A DNA stretch of 64,000 nt from the NCBI RefSeq assembly GCF_019132875.1, contig NZ_JAHSPF010000009.1:144957-208956 (forward strand). Direction: 5' to 3'. The notes beneath the pieces are model-generated. The model saw only the letters and a list, made by a program, of their open reading frames with translations, did no database searches and was not told the origin of the DNA. This DNA is from Erwinia phyllosphaerae (GTDB taxonomy: Bacteria > Pseudomonadota > Gammaproteobacteria > Enterobacterales > Enterobacteriaceae). Made by a program: the position numbers and the translations under genes. How positions within the stretch are numbered: position 1 is the stretch's first letter; every line of letters starts with the position of its first letter. Shown in pieces: positions 33,308 through 43,349 of this stretch.

Positions 33308-34648
33308 ATGAACAAAGCAGAAAAAGTGGTCTGGACCGAAGGCATGTTCCTGCGGCCACACCATTTTCAACAGGCGGAAAGCTATCAGCAAAGTCTGCTG
33401 AATAACCAGATACAGGCTCAGCGGCCTTATCTGTGGGGCTTTCTGGACTGCGAAATTGACGAGGCCATGTTACGCCAGGGAAAAATTGCGCTGAGCTCGG
33501 CCAGCGGGCTGCTGCCTGACGGCACCTTTTTCTCTTTTCGTAACGGACGTGATGGCCCGCCGCCGCTGGTTATTCCTGAGAATCAGGGCAAAGAAAAGGT
33601 GGTGCTGGCACTGCCCGCGCGCCGCAACGGTCGTGAAGAGGTTATCTTTGCTGAGACCGCCGACTCGCTGGCTCGCTATGTGACTTTCGAGCAGGAAGTG
33701 GACGACTGTAACGCGCTCTCGGTCAGTCCGGCTGCCGTGCAGTTTGGCAAGTTACGCCTGCGGCTGATGCTGGAAAGCGAGCTGTCCGCCGAATGGACGG
33801 CGATGGCCGTAGTGAAGGTGGTAGAGAAACGCAGCGGCCAGGTACGCCTGGACAACAGCTACATTCCGCCAATGCTGAACTGCGCCGCCAGCCCGCAGCT
33901 TTACGATTATCTCAACGATATGCCGGGCCTGCTGCAACAGCGCAGCCAGCAGATTGGCCAGCGCCTGCAGCAGCCGGGCCGCTTCAACACCGCCGATATG
34001 CTCGACTTTATGCTGCTGGCGCTGGTTAACCACCATCTGGGCCACGTCAGCCATTTGAGAAATTTGCCGCTGCTGCATCCTGAACAGCTGTTCGCCAACT
34101 GGCTGGCGTTTGCCTGCGAGCTGGCAACCTATACGCCGCAGCGTTTTCCTGATGCGTCGCTGCCGGTTTATGACCACGACGACCTGGCATGGTGCTTCGG
34201 CAAGCTGATGCTGATGCTGCGCCAGGGCTTATCGCAGGTGCTGGAAGAGAATGCCATCCAGCTACCGCTGACCGAACGCTCACACGGCCTGAATGTGGCT
34301 ACCGTGCCCGAAACGTCGATGGTACGCGAGTTTGGCTTTGTGCTGGCGGTACGGGCCAACGTGCCGGCCGATACGCTGCTGACCCATTTCCCGGCGCAGA
34401 TGAAGGTCGCGCCGGTGACTAAAATCCGCGATCTGGTTCAGCTGCAGCTGCCGGGCATGATCCTGCGCGCAATGTCGGTTGCGCCGCCGCAGATCCCGTG
34501 GCACGCCGGCTACAGCTATTTCGAGCTGGATAAGGGCAGCGAGCTTTGGCAGGAAATGGAAAAATCCGGCACCTTCGCACTCCATCTCGCCGGGGATTTT
34601 CCGGGACTTGCCATGGAGTTTTGGGCCATTCGTAGTCATTCAGCCTGA
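33308..34648 (+). CDS. tssK: T6SS baseplate protein TssK
   Basis: A 446-residue TssK, the trimeric adaptor linking baseplate wedges to the TssL/TssM membrane complex. The family N-terminus VVWTEGMFLRPHHFQQ is near invariant, and the middle LRNLPLLHPEQLFANW block and C-terminal SYFELDKGSELWQ are typical. It lies in the usual J-K-L-M block. Confidence 0.96.
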   Translation: MNKAEKVVWTEGMFLRPHHFQQAESYQQSLLNNQIQAQRPYLWGFLDCEIDEAMLRQGKIALSSASGLLPDGTFFSFRNGRDGPPPLVIPENQGKEKVVLALPARRNGREEVIFAETADSLARYVTFEQEVDDCNALSVSPAAVQFGKLRLRLMLESELSAEWTAMAVVKVVEKRSGQVRLDNSYIPPMLNCAASPQLYDYLNDMPGLLQQRSQQIGQRLQQPGRFNTADMLDFMLLALVNHHLGHVSHLRNLPLLHPEQLFANWLAFACELATYTPQRFPDASLPVYDHDDLAWCFGKLMLMLRQGLSQVLEENAIQLPLTERSHGLNVATVPETSMVREFGFVLAVRANVPADTLLTHFPAQMKVAPVTKIRDLVQLQLPGMILRAMSVAPPQIPWHAGYSYFELDKGSELWQEMEKSGTFALHLAGDFPGLAMEFWAIRSHSA

Positions 34649-34665
34649 CGTCAGGAGCAACAAAC

Positions 34666-35886
34666 ATGGAGCAACGACAGGCCACCGTACAGGGTGCCAG
34701 CAGCCTGAATCCGCTGGTTGCGGCCGCTAACCCTTTGCTGAACGCTATTCCGCAGATCCGCCATTCGGTTACCCATGCCGATCCTGCCGGACTGCGCCAG
34801 CGTTTGATCGACGAAATGCGCCAGTTTGAAATGAGCTGCCAGCGCGCCGGACTGCCTTATGAAGTGATTATTGGCGCACGCTACTGCCTCTGTACCGCTA
34901 TTGACGAAGCGGCGGCGCTGACGCCGTGGGGCAGCCGTGGCGTCTGGCCAGGCCAGGGGCTGCTGGTCACCTTTCATAACGAAACCTGGGGCGGCGAAAA
35001 GTTTTTCCAGCTGCTGGCCAAGCTGTCGCAGAATCCGCGCGAGCAGATAGTCCTGCTGGAACTGCTGAACTACTGCCTGCAGCTGGGCTTCGAAGGGCGT
35101 TATCGCGTGCTGGACAACGGGCGTTCGCAGCTGGAGACGATTAAAAGCCGTCTGCTGCAAATGATCCGCTCGGTGCGCGGCGGCTACGCGCCGCCGCTTT
35201 CTGTGCATCCTGAAGATCATCCGGTGACGCGCAAGCTATGGCGTCCGGTGGTGCCGCTGTGGGCCTGCACCGCGCTGGTCGGTTTCCTGGCCTGTCTGCT
35301 CTATATCCTGCTGAACTGGCGGCTCGGCGACGCCACCAGTCCGGTTCTGGCGGCGGTCTATCAAACGCCGCTGCCTGAAGTAACCATTCATAATCCCGCG
35401 CCGCCTGCGCCACCCGCGCTAAACCTGCAGGCTTTCCTTAAGCCGGAAATCGACGAAGGGCTGGTCTCGGTGAAAGACGAAGCGGATCAAAGCGTGGTGA
35501 CGCTGAAAGGCGATGGCCTGTTTACATCGGGTTCTACCGCCGTGCGTGGACGCTATGAAGAAGTGTTAGACCGCATTGCGCAGGCGATGAACAACGTCAG
35601 CGGCCGCATCCTGGTGATTGGTTACAGCGACAACGTGCCGATCCGCAGCGCTCGCTTCGCTTCTAACTATGAGCTGTCGCTGGCCAGGGCGAAATCGGTG
35701 CAGGAACGCCTGCAGCAGACGCTAAGCCAGCCTGCACGCGTGAAGGCGGAAGGGCGGGGTGAAAGCAATCCGCTGGTGCCTAATACGACTGCCGCCAACC
35801 GCGCGCGCAACCGCCGCGTCGATATCACGCTGCTGGTTTCTCCCGATAACACCCGCGCGGAACTGACGTCGCAGCAAGGAAATTAA
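34666..35886 (+). CDS. tssL: T6SS inner-membrane protein TssL, long form with OmpA domain
   Basis: A 406-residue protein with a cytoplasmic DotU domain (residues ~15-170, including the ARYCLCTAIDEAA helix), one membrane span (residues ~193-217), a Pro-rich periplasmic linker (NPAPPAPPALNLQ) and a C-terminal OmpA-like domain (residues ~275-400; SDNVPIRSARFASNYELSLARA). This long form can bind peptidoglycan by itself. It works with TssM and TssJ in the trans-envelope complex. Confidence 0.96.
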   Translation: MEQRQATVQGASSLNPLVAAANPLLNAIPQIRHSVTHADPAGLRQRLIDEMRQFEMSCQRAGLPYEVIIGARYCLCTAIDEAAALTPWGSRGVWPGQGLLVTFHNETWGGEKFFQLLAKLSQNPREQIVLLELLNYCLQLGFEGRYRVLDNGRSQLETIKSRLLQMIRSVRGGYAPPLSVHPEDHPVTRKLWRPVVPLWACTALVGFLACLLYILLNWRLGDATSPVLAAVYQTPLPEVTIHNPAPPAPPALNLQAFLKPEIDEGLVSVKDEADQSVVTLKGDGLFTSGSTAVRGRYEEVLDRIAQAMNNVSGRILVIGYSDNVPIRSARFASNYELSLARAKSVQERLQQTLSQPARVKAEGRGESNPLVPNTTAANRARNRRVDITLLVSPDNTRAELTSQQGN

Positions 35887-35889
35887 CGG

Positions 35890-38800
35890 ATGATGAATAT
35901 TCTGTTCGCCATTATGACCAACCGGCTGATGTGGGGCTTTATCGGCATCACCGCGCTGTCATTCATTATCTGGGTGATTGGCCCGGTGTTCTCTATTGTC
36001 GATTCCCGGCCGCTGGAACCCGAAGTCAATCGCCAGATCAGTATCGCGCTGCTCTATATCGCCTGGGGCCTGAGCAACGTCGTGCCGCGCCTGTATAACG
36101 CCTGGCTCAACCGCAAGCTGATGGGCAGCCTGAACGCCGCGCCGGACGAGAACGATGTGAACGTTAAGCGCCTGACCAGCGAAGATCGCGTGCTGGCGGA
36201 ACGTTTCACCGAGGCCGCCGAGCTGTTGAAAAAAGCGCACTTCAGCCGCGCGGGCAACCGTCGCTGGACGCAGCGCTTCAGCCGTCAGTATCTGTATCAG
36301 CTTCCCTGGTACATGATTATCGGCGCGCCGGGCGCGGGCAAAACCACGGCGCTGGTCAATTCCGGACTGCAATTTCCGCTGGCCGATCGTTTCGGTAAGG
36401 CGGCGCTGCGCGGCATTGGCGGCACGCGCAACTGCGACTGGTGGTTTACCAACGAAGCGGTGCTGCTGGATACGGCTGGCCGCTACACCACGCAGGAAAG
36501 CGAACAGCAGCAGGACGCCGGTGAGTGGCGTAAATTCATTGAGCTGCTGCGGAAATACCGTGGCCGCCAGCCGGTTAACGGCGTCATTATCACCGTCAGC
36601 GTCTCCGATTTGATGACCCAGTCGGCAGAGGCTTCTCGCCAGCAGGCGCTTTCCCTGCGCCAGCGTCTGATGGAGCTGCACGAACAGCTTGGCATTCGCT
36701 TCCCGGTTTACGTGCTGGTAACCAAAACCGACCTGCTGCAAGGCTTTCGCGCCTATTTCAGCAAGTTTGACAAAGCGCAGCGCGATCAGGTCTGGGGCTT
36801 TACGTTTCCGTGGGAGCGCGCAAAGCAGGCTGACTTCGATCTGCTCAGCGCCTTTACTCAGGAATACGCGCTGCTGCAACAGCGTCTGGATGCCGGTTTG
36901 CCGGACACGCTGATGCAGGAAAGCGACGCCAAAACTCGTGCGGAAAGCTATCTGTTCCCGCAGGAGTTCGCGGCGTTACGCCCTCTGCTTAAAGATTACC
37001 TGGAAACGGTATTTAGCCGCTCTAACTTTGAAACCGAGTTTTCGCCGCGCGGCATCTATTTTGCCAGCGGCACGCAGGAAGGTTTGCCGTTTGACCGCGT
37101 AATGGGGGAGCTGAGCCGCACGCTACAGCTGCCGGAAAGCGAAGGCGGCAGCAGCGGAGCCTGGGACAAAGTAGATAAAGCCGCGCCTATCCCCGGTAAT
37201 AAAGGACAAAGCTTCTTCCTGAAGGATTTGCTGCAAAACGTCATCTTCCAGGAAGCTGGCCTGGCGGGCAGTAACCGCTGGTGGGAACTGCGTAACCGCG
37301 CGGTGCTGTGGTCTGGCTATATTCTGCTGGCGAGCGCGTTGGTCATCGCCACGCTGCTGTGGAGCACCAGCTATCGCAACAACAAAGCTTATCTGGCGGA
37401 AGTCCAGGCCAAAGTGCCGGAAGTCACGGCGCTGAGCAAAGAGTTGCAGGCCGCCGATCTCTATTCGCTGCTGCCGTATCTGAACGGCGTGCTGCATCTG
37501 CCGGACAGCAAAGATTTCGATCTGAATAATCCGCCGGTAACGCGCCGGATGGGGCTGTATCGCGGCGAAGAGGTCAGCGACGCCACGCAGTCGCTCTACC
37601 AGAAATCGCTGAAGCAGCTGCTGATGCCGCAGGTAGCGCAGCTGATAACGACCTGGCTGCGCAATGACAACGGCAGCGACGCGGACTACAGCTACGAAGC
37701 GCTGAAGGCTTACCAGATGCTCTATCAGCCGAAGCACTATGACGGCAAATTCCTGCATGCCTGGGTAATGCTGAATATCAGGCGCAACCAGCCGCAGAAC
37801 GTGACGCAGGCGCAAACCAAACAGCTCGACTGGCACCTGGCGCAGCTGCTGGAAACGCAGATTCAGGCTTCGCCTTATGCGAAGGATGACGCGCTGGTAA
37901 AGCGCGAGCAGGCGTTGATTAACCAGATGCCGCGTTCCCAGCGTGTCTATGGTCGACTCAAGCGCCTGCTGGAAAACGATGAGAGCCTGAAGCCGGTTTC
38001 GCTGGCCTCGCTGGGCGGCCCGCAGAGCGAACTGGTGTTTTCACGCAAAAGCGGTAAGTCGATTGGCGAAGGCATTCCGGGCCTGTTTACGCCGGAAGGC
38101 TACTGGAACAGCTTCGATAAAAACATTGCGGAAGTGACCAAATCGCTGCACGACGACGACCAGTGGGTGCTGGGCGGAACGGTGCAGGGCGAAACGCCGC
38201 AGCAGACCGATTACGCCGTGCGCCAGCTCTATATGAGCGATTACATGCGCCAGTGGGATGGTCTGCTACAGGATATCCAGCTGAACAACAGCGCGGATCT
38301 CTCGCAGCGTATCAACACGGCGCGTTTGCTTTCCAGCAATAACTCGCCGCTGCGCAAGCTGGTGATAAACCTTAGCCACTATCTGGTGCTGGATAAGGCC
38401 GCGCCGGAAGCGCAGAAGCAAGGCGAGGCGGATAAAGAGAGCAGCAGCAGCACGCTGGAAGCACTCTTCCATTCGCGTAAGGTCGCGACCGCCGCCGAAC
38501 AGCCGCAGACGCCAGAACAGTCAGTGACCGCTCACTTCGCACCGATTACCGAGCTGGCGCAGCCGCTGGAGAAAGACGGCAAGACCATTGCCTTTGACGA
38601 CTTCCTGCATCAGATCGACGATCTCTATCGCTATCTGACTGCCGTACAGGACGCAGCCAACAGCGGTATGCCGCCGCCAGCGGGCGAAGCGATTGCTCGC
38701 TTACAGGCCAGCGCAGGACGTTTGCCCGGTTCGTTACAGAACATGTTTACCAGTATGGCCGTGGGCGCCAGCAGCGATACGCGCTTGCGCGATATGGACA

Positions 38801-39486
38801 ACATTCGCAAGCGTATCAATGTGGAAGTTGGCAGCTTCTGCCGTCAGGCTATTGCCGGACGCTATCCGCTGACACATTCCGCCCGTGCGGAAGTGACCCC
38901 GGACGATCTGGCACGCATGTTTGCGCCGGGCAGTGGCCTGATGGACAGCTTCTTCCGTGACAACCTGGCGAACAAAGTTGATACCACCCAGGCTAACTGG
39001 CGCTTTATGCCGGGCATTGACGGCAAAACGCTGCCGGGTGGCGAAAGCGTTCTGCGGCCCTTCCAGCAGGCGCAGAGCATCCGTGACGCCTTCTTTGCTA
39101 ACGGTGCTACCACGCCTTCTTATCGCGTAACGGTGCGTACCGGCCAGATGGACAACGATATTTTAACCATGACGCTGGATGTGGATGGCCAGCTGTTGCA
39201 GTACAGCCACGGCCCGCAGGCGGTACAGCTGATGAGCTGGCCCGGCCCTGGCGGCAGCAGCCAGGTTCGTTTACAGCTTGGCCTGGCCAACGGCACCACG
39301 GCGACGCTGGTGACCAACGGTGCCTGGGCGCTGAACCGCTTCTTTGACCGCGCGCAGCTTTCCGCCGGTAGCAGCGGCCTGAGCCGTCAGGCTTCGTTTA
39401 ACGTCAGCGGCCACCACGTCACGCTGGAATTCACGCCGAACAGCATTCGTAACCCGTTCCAGCTGCCCGGTTTTGCCTGCCCATGA
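35890..39486 (+). CDS. tssM: T6SS inner-membrane protein TssM (IcmF)
   Basis: A 1198-residue protein with two N-terminal membrane spans (residues ~12-35 and ~50-65), a cytoplasmic NTPase-like domain with an intact Walker A GAPGAGKT (145-152), a third span near residues 473-490, and a large periplasmic part ending in the beta-rich TssJ-binding domain. Many TssM have lost the Walker motif, so its presence suggests nucleotide binding. It overlaps tagF by an ATGA. Length is normal. Confidence 0.96.
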   Translation: MMNILFAIMTNRLMWGFIGITALSFIIWVIGPVFSIVDSRPLEPEVNRQISIALLYIAWGLSNVVPRLYNAWLNRKLMGSLNAAPDENDVNVKRLTSEDRVLAERFTEAAELLKKAHFSRAGNRRWTQRFSRQYLYQLPWYMIIGAPGAGKTTALVNSGLQFPLADRFGKAALRGIGGTRNCDWWFTNEAVLLDTAGRYTTQESEQQQDAGEWRKFIELLRKYRGRQPVNGVIITVSVSDLMTQSAEASRQQALSLRQRLMELHEQLGIRFPVYVLVTKTDLLQGFRAYFSKFDKAQRDQVWGFTFPWERAKQADFDLLSAFTQEYALLQQRLDAGLPDTLMQESDAKTRAESYLFPQEFAALRPLLKDYLETVFSRSNFETEFSPRGIYFASGTQEGLPFDRVMGELSRTLQLPESEGGSSGAWDKVDKAAPIPGNKGQSFFLKDLLQNVIFQEAGLAGSNRWWELRNRAVLWSGYILLASALVIATLLWSTSYRNNKAYLAEVQAKVPEVTALSKELQAADLYSLLPYLNGVLHLPDSKDFDLNNPPVTRRMGLYRGEEVSDATQSLYQKSLKQLLMPQVAQLITTWLRNDNGSDADYSYEALKAYQMLYQPKHYDGKFLHAWVMLNIRRNQPQNVTQAQTKQLDWHLAQLLETQIQASPYAKDDALVKREQALINQMPRSQRVYGRLKRLLENDESLKPVSLASLGGPQSELVFSRKSGKSIGEGIPGLFTPEGYWNSFDKNIAEVTKSLHDDDQWVLGGTVQGETPQQTDYAVRQLYMSDYMRQWDGLLQDIQLNNSADLSQRINTARLLSSNNSPLRKLVINLSHYLVLDKAAPEAQKQGEADKESSSSTLEALFHSRKVATAAEQPQTPEQSVTAHFAPITELAQPLEKDGKTIAFDDFLHQIDDLYRYLTAVQDAANSGMPPPAGEAIARLQASAGRLPGSLQNMFTSMAVGASSDTRLRDMDNIRKRINVEVGSFCRQAIAGRYPLTHSARAEVTPDDLARMFAPGSGLMDSFFRDNLANKVDTTQANWRFMPGIDGKTLPGGESVLRPFQQAQSIRDAFFANGATTPSYRVTVRTGQMDNDILTMTLDVDGQLLQYSHGPQAVQLMSWPGPGGSSQVRLQLGLANGTTATLVTNGAWALNRFFDRAQLSAGSSGLSRQASFNVSGHHVTLEFTPNSIRNPFQLPGFACP

Positions 39487-40187
39487 ACAGAGATAACCCG
39501 ATGTCCGCACCTTGCTGGTATGGAAAACTGCCGAGCGGCGGTGACTTTTTAAAACGCCGCTTTCCGGAGGCGCTGCTGCAACAGTGGACGAGCTGGTTTC
39601 AGGTCGGGCTGCTGCACCGTCAGGAGAGCGACAGACAGGACGACAGGCAATTTGCCAGCGCGCCGGTGTGGAATTTTGTGGTGCCGCCAATGTTGGGTAG
39701 CCAGCAAATCCAGATGGGCTGTTTGCTCCCGTCCCGCGACAACGTTGGTCGGCTTTATCCCCTGTGCGCGCTAATGACCTTTTCGCCCTCGCAGTGGGCG
39801 CAGCAGCAGCTGGCGATGGCGGGCGAGTGGTATCAGCAGCTGGGGCGAACCCTGCTGAATGCCGTGCGCGAAAGCTGGCCCGCCGCGCAGCTGGATCAGG
39901 CGCTGCTGTCGCTGCCTTTGGCCCCGGTGCCGCAAAGGCAGTCGGAAATTCTGGACGTAATTGGCTATCAGGACAGGCCGAGCACGCTGAGCTGGCGTCG
40001 CGTTTCAGACTGCTTCGACCCGCAGCACTACACCAGCTTCTGGTGGACTAACCAGGTCGACGGCAATCCGCTTTATACCCACGTTCACAGCGGCAACTTC
40101 ACCGGACAGCTGTTTAGCATGCTGTTCGATCCCGCCGCTGGCGCGAAGCCGGGACGCCACGGGCTTTATCCGCCGATGTTTGAATAA
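39483..40187 (+). CDS. tagF: T6SS accessory protein TagF (ImpM)
   Basis: A 234-residue TagF-domain protein (CWYGKLPSGGDFLKRRFPE start of the domain). In other species TagF blocks T6SS assembly post-translationally, often through Fha or the membrane complex, and its repression is lifted by the threonine-phosphorylation pathway, whose genes are present further on. The start overlaps tssM; an ATG six codons later is an alternative. It lacks a fused PppA domain, which is separate here. Confidence 0.9.
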   Translation: MNRDNPMSAPCWYGKLPSGGDFLKRRFPEALLQQWTSWFQVGLLHRQESDRQDDRQFASAPVWNFVVPPMLGSQQIQMGCLLPSRDNVGRLYPLCALMTFSPSQWAQQQLAMAGEWYQQLGRTLLNAVRESWPAAQLDQALLSLPLAPVPQRQSEILDVIGYQDRPSTLSWRRVSDCFDPQHYTSFWWTNQVDGNPLYTHVHSGNFTGQLFSMLFDPAAGAKPGRHGLYPPMFE

Positions 40188-40196
40188 GGAATCCAT

Positions 40197-41204
40197 ATGA
40201 ATCTTGACGCGCTACTCGCCCCGATTGGCAACGACCAGCCGTGCGGGGAAAACCTTGAATATGACGCTGACTATATGGCGATGGAGCAGGCCAGCGCGGG
40301 CAAAGCGGAGCAGCAGTTTGGCGACACCATCATTCCTGCCGAACCGGCGGACTGGAACAAGGTCGAGAAACTGGCCAGCGGGCTGCTGACGCGCACTAAA
40401 GATCTGCGCGTGATGCTGGCGCTGACCCAGGCCTGGACGCAGCTGCGCGGATTAAACGGCTACGCCGATGGTTTGCAGCTGATTAAGCAGTCGCTGCTGC
40501 TGTACTGGGAACCGCTGTGGCCGGTGCTGACCGAAGACGGCGACTATGACCCGTTTTACCGCATCAACGCGCTGGCGGCTTTAAGTGATAAGTCAGCGCT
40601 GACATTGGCTTTGCGCCAGTCTCCGCTGCTGCGTAACGCTTCTGACCAGCTTTCGCTACGCGACGCCTGTGCGCTGCTCGACGGCAGCAAAAGCGAATGT
40701 GAAGAGTTCCCGGGCGGCCGCGCACGGCTAATGGATGAGCTGGCTCGTGGAGAACAACCGGGAATTGCCGCTATTCTCAGCATAAGTGAGCGTTTACAAA
40801 CTATTCGTGAAACGCTGAGCGAGCATTTGGGCGAAAGCGGCGTCCCGGAAATGGAACAGCTGCTGAAAATGGTCAATACCGTGGCCCAGGCCTGTGAAAT
40901 GACCGACCTCGCCACCCTGATGCCAGCCGCGCAGGAAGAAGCTGAAGGCGCGCCCGTTCAGCAGCAGCCAGTGAAAGCAGCGCATACCGACTGGCGCAGC
41001 GTACAGCCGGAATCCCGTGCTGACGCTCAGCTGATGCTGGAAAAAGTAAAACAGTATTTTGTGCAGCACGAACCGAGTCATCCGGCACCGCTGATGATCG
41101 ATCGCGTGCAGCGCATGATCGAAATGGATTTTATGAGCATTATCCGCGACCTCGCGCCGGACGGCGTACACCAGCTGGAAAACATTTTCGGCCGTCGCGA
41201 CTAA
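40197..41204 (+). CDS. tssA: T6SS cap protein TssA (short form)
   Basis: A 335-residue TssA with the ImpA_N domain (residues ~5-130; IGNDQPCGENLEYDADYMAM start, and the LGLxxY-like YWEPLWPVLTEDGDYDP region). TssA primes sheath polymerisation at the baseplate or distal end. The C-terminal ~65 residues are short and helical (VQRMIEMDFMSIIRDLAPDG), the class that forms ring-like oligomers. Located 9 bp after tagF. Confidence 0.92.
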   Translation: MNLDALLAPIGNDQPCGENLEYDADYMAMEQASAGKAEQQFGDTIIPAEPADWNKVEKLASGLLTRTKDLRVMLALTQAWTQLRGLNGYADGLQLIKQSLLLYWEPLWPVLTEDGDYDPFYRINALAALSDKSALTLALRQSPLLRNASDQLSLRDACALLDGSKSECEEFPGGRARLMDELARGEQPGIAAILSISERLQTIRETLSEHLGESGVPEMEQLLKMVNTVAQACEMTDLATLMPAAQEEAEGAPVQQQPVKAAHTDWRSVQPESRADAQLMLEKVKQYFVQHEPSHPAPLMIDRVQRMIEMDFMSIIRDLAPDGVHQLENIFGRRD

Positions 41205-41240
41205 AACAACTCCCCAACGCGCATACCAATGGAGAATATT

Positions 41241-41768
41241 ATGGCTAGTCAATCCAGCGGGCAGAAATTCATCGCCCGTAACCGCGCGCCGCGCGTACAG
41301 ATCGAGTACGACGTGGAGATTTACGGCGCAGAACGCAAAATCGAACTGCCTTTTGTGATGGGCGTGATGGCCGATCTGGTCGGCAAGCCGGTCGACAACC
41401 TGCCTCCCGTTGACGAGCGCAAGTTTCTGGAAATCGATATCGACAACTTCGATGAACGCATGAAGGCGCTGAAGCCTCGCGTGGCTTTCCAGGCGCAGAA
41501 CACCCTGACCGGCGAAGGCAACCTGAATATCGATCTGACCTTTAACAGCATGGAAGACTTCTCGCCGGACGCCGTGGCGCGCAACGTCGAGCCGCTGAAC
41601 AAACTGCTGGACGCGCGTACTCAGCTTTCTAACCTGCTGACCTATATGGATGGCAAAAACGGCGCGGAAGAGCTGATTGCCAAAATCCTGCAGGATCCAA
41701 CGCTGCTGAAGTCGTTAAGCCATCTGCCAAAGCAGGCTGATGACGCGGCCAAAGAGGGGGATGCGTAA
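41241..41768 (+). CDS. tssB: T6SS sheath small subunit TssB (VipA)
   Basis: A 175-residue sheath protein; the N-terminus SSGQKFIARNRAPRVQIEYD is the family hallmark. It pairs with TssC to make the contractile sheath. ATG at 41241 is chosen because GGAGA lies 5 bases before it; an ATG at 41229 overlaps that site. It shares one base with tssC (TAATG). Confidence 0.96.
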   Translation: MASQSSGQKFIARNRAPRVQIEYDVEIYGAERKIELPFVMGVMADLVGKPVDNLPPVDERKFLEIDIDNFDERMKALKPRVAFQAQNTLTGEGNLNIDLTFNSMEDFSPDAVARNVEPLNKLLDARTQLSNLLTYMDGKNGAEELIAKILQDPTLLKSLSHLPKQADDAAKEGDA

Positions 41769-43261
41769 TGAATCCAACCCAGCTTGAACAGCAGGGCCAG
41801 CAGCCCTGGAGTCAGGACGAGTTCAGCTCGCTGCTGAACAAAGAGTTTCGTCCCAAGACCGACTCGGCGCGGACGGCGGTGGAAAGTGCGGTAAAAACGC
41901 TGGCACAGCAGGCGCTGGAAAACACCGTTACCGCTTCTGACGATGCCTATCGCACCATTCAGGCACTGATTGCCGAAATTGACGAAAAGCTGTCAAAACA
42001 GGTCAATCAGATTATTCATCACGAAGACTTCCAGCAGCTGGAAGGCGCATGGCGCGGCCTGAATCATCTGGTGAATAACACCGAAACCGACGAGATGCTG
42101 AAAATTCGCTTTATGAGCATCTCTAAAAAAGAGCTGGGCCGCACCCTGAAGCGCTTTAAAGGCGTGGGCTGGGATCAGAGCCCTATCTTTAAAAAGATCT
42201 ATGAAGAAGAGTATGGCCAGTTTGGCGGCGAGCCGTTTGGCTGCCTGGTGGGCGATTACTACTTCGATCACAGCCCGCAGGACGTGGAGCTGCTGAGCGA
42301 GATGGCGCGTATCGGCGCGGCTTCTCACTGCCCGTTCATCACCGGCACCGCGCCGGAAGTGATGCAGATGGAATCCTGGCAGGAGCTGGCGAACCCGCGC
42401 GACCTGACCAAAATTTTCCAGAACAGCGAATATGCCGCATGGCGCAGCCTGCGTGAGTCGGAAGACGCTCGCTACCTGGGCCTGGTGATGCCGCGCTTCC
42501 TGTCGCGTCTGCCTTACGGCATTCGCAGCAATCCGGTCGACAGCTTCGACTTTGAAGAAGAAACCGAAGGCGCGAACCACAACAACTACACCTGGGCGAA
42601 CGCCGCTTACGCGATGGCCGCCAATATCAACCGCTCGTTCAAAGAGTTTGGCTGGTGTACGTCGATTCGCGGCGTGGAGTCCGGTGGCGCGGTGGAAAAT
42701 CTGCCTTGCCACACGTTCCCAAGCGACGACGGCGGCGTGGATATGAAATGCCCGACCGAAATCGCCATCAGCGATCGTCGTGAAGCCGAGCTGGCGAAAA
42801 ACGGCTTTATGCCGCTGGTACACCGTAAAAACTCCGACTTCGCCGCGTTTATTGGCGCGCAGTCGCTGCAAAAGCCGACCGAATATCACGATCCGGATGC
42901 AACCGCTAACGCCCGTCTGGCCGCGCGTTTGCCCTACCTGTTTGCGTGCTGCCGCTTTGCGCATTATCTGAAGTGCATCGTGCGCGACAAGATCGGTTCC
43001 TTCCGCGAGCGTGAAGAGATGGAGCGCTGGCTAAACGACTGGGTGATGAACTACGTGGATGGCGATCCGGCCAACTCCTCGCAGGAAACCAAATCCCGCA
43101 AGCCGCTGGCCGCTGCCGAAGTGCTGGTGGAAGAGCTGGAAGATAATCCAGGCTACTACGCCGCGAAATTCTTCCTGCGTCCGCACTACCAGCTGGAAGG
43201 CCTGACCGTTTCGCTGCGCCTGGTTTCTAAGCTGCCTTCACTGAAGAGTGACGATGCTTAA
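41768..43261 (+). CDS. tssC: T6SS sheath large subunit TssC (VipB)
   Basis: A 497-residue sheath protein with the conserved VNQIIHHEDFQQLEGAWRGL segment (residues ~78-97), the central RFLSRLPYGIRSNPVDSFDF block and the C-terminal sheath core FFLRPHYQLEGLTVSLRLVS. The N-terminal helix recognised by ClpV is expected near the start. It ends the first T6SS operon: a terminator hairpin follows. Confidence 0.97.
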   Translation: MNPTQLEQQGQQPWSQDEFSSLLNKEFRPKTDSARTAVESAVKTLAQQALENTVTASDDAYRTIQALIAEIDEKLSKQVNQIIHHEDFQQLEGAWRGLNHLVNNTETDEMLKIRFMSISKKELGRTLKRFKGVGWDQSPIFKKIYEEEYGQFGGEPFGCLVGDYYFDHSPQDVELLSEMARIGAASHCPFITGTAPEVMQMESWQELANPRDLTKIFQNSEYAAWRSLRESEDARYLGLVMPRFLSRLPYGIRSNPVDSFDFEEETEGANHNNYTWANAAYAMAANINRSFKEFGWCTSIRGVESGGAVENLPCHTFPSDDGGVDMKCPTEIAISDRREAELAKNGFMPLVHRKNSDFAAFIGAQSLQKPTEYHDPDATANARLAARLPYLFACCRFAHYLKCIVRDKIGSFREREEMERWLNDWVMNYVDGDPANSSQETKSRKPLAAAEVLVEELEDNPGYYAAKFFLRPHYQLEGLTVSLRLVSKLPSLKSDDA

Positions 43262-43272
43262 CGGCTGATTAA

Positions 43273-43293
43273 AAGGGCGAGTTTCTCGCCCTT
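43273..43293 (+). terminator. Hairpin terminator after tssC
   Basis: AAGGGCGAG and CTCGCCCTT form a perfect 9-bp stem with a TTT loop, 11 bp after the tssC stop. The following tract (AATATAA) has few Ts, so termination may be partial. Confidence 0.75.
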
Positions 43294-43349
43294 AATATAA
43301 GGCTGGAATATTTACTAAGACTATTAAAGATAAAGGGTATGCAAGAAAA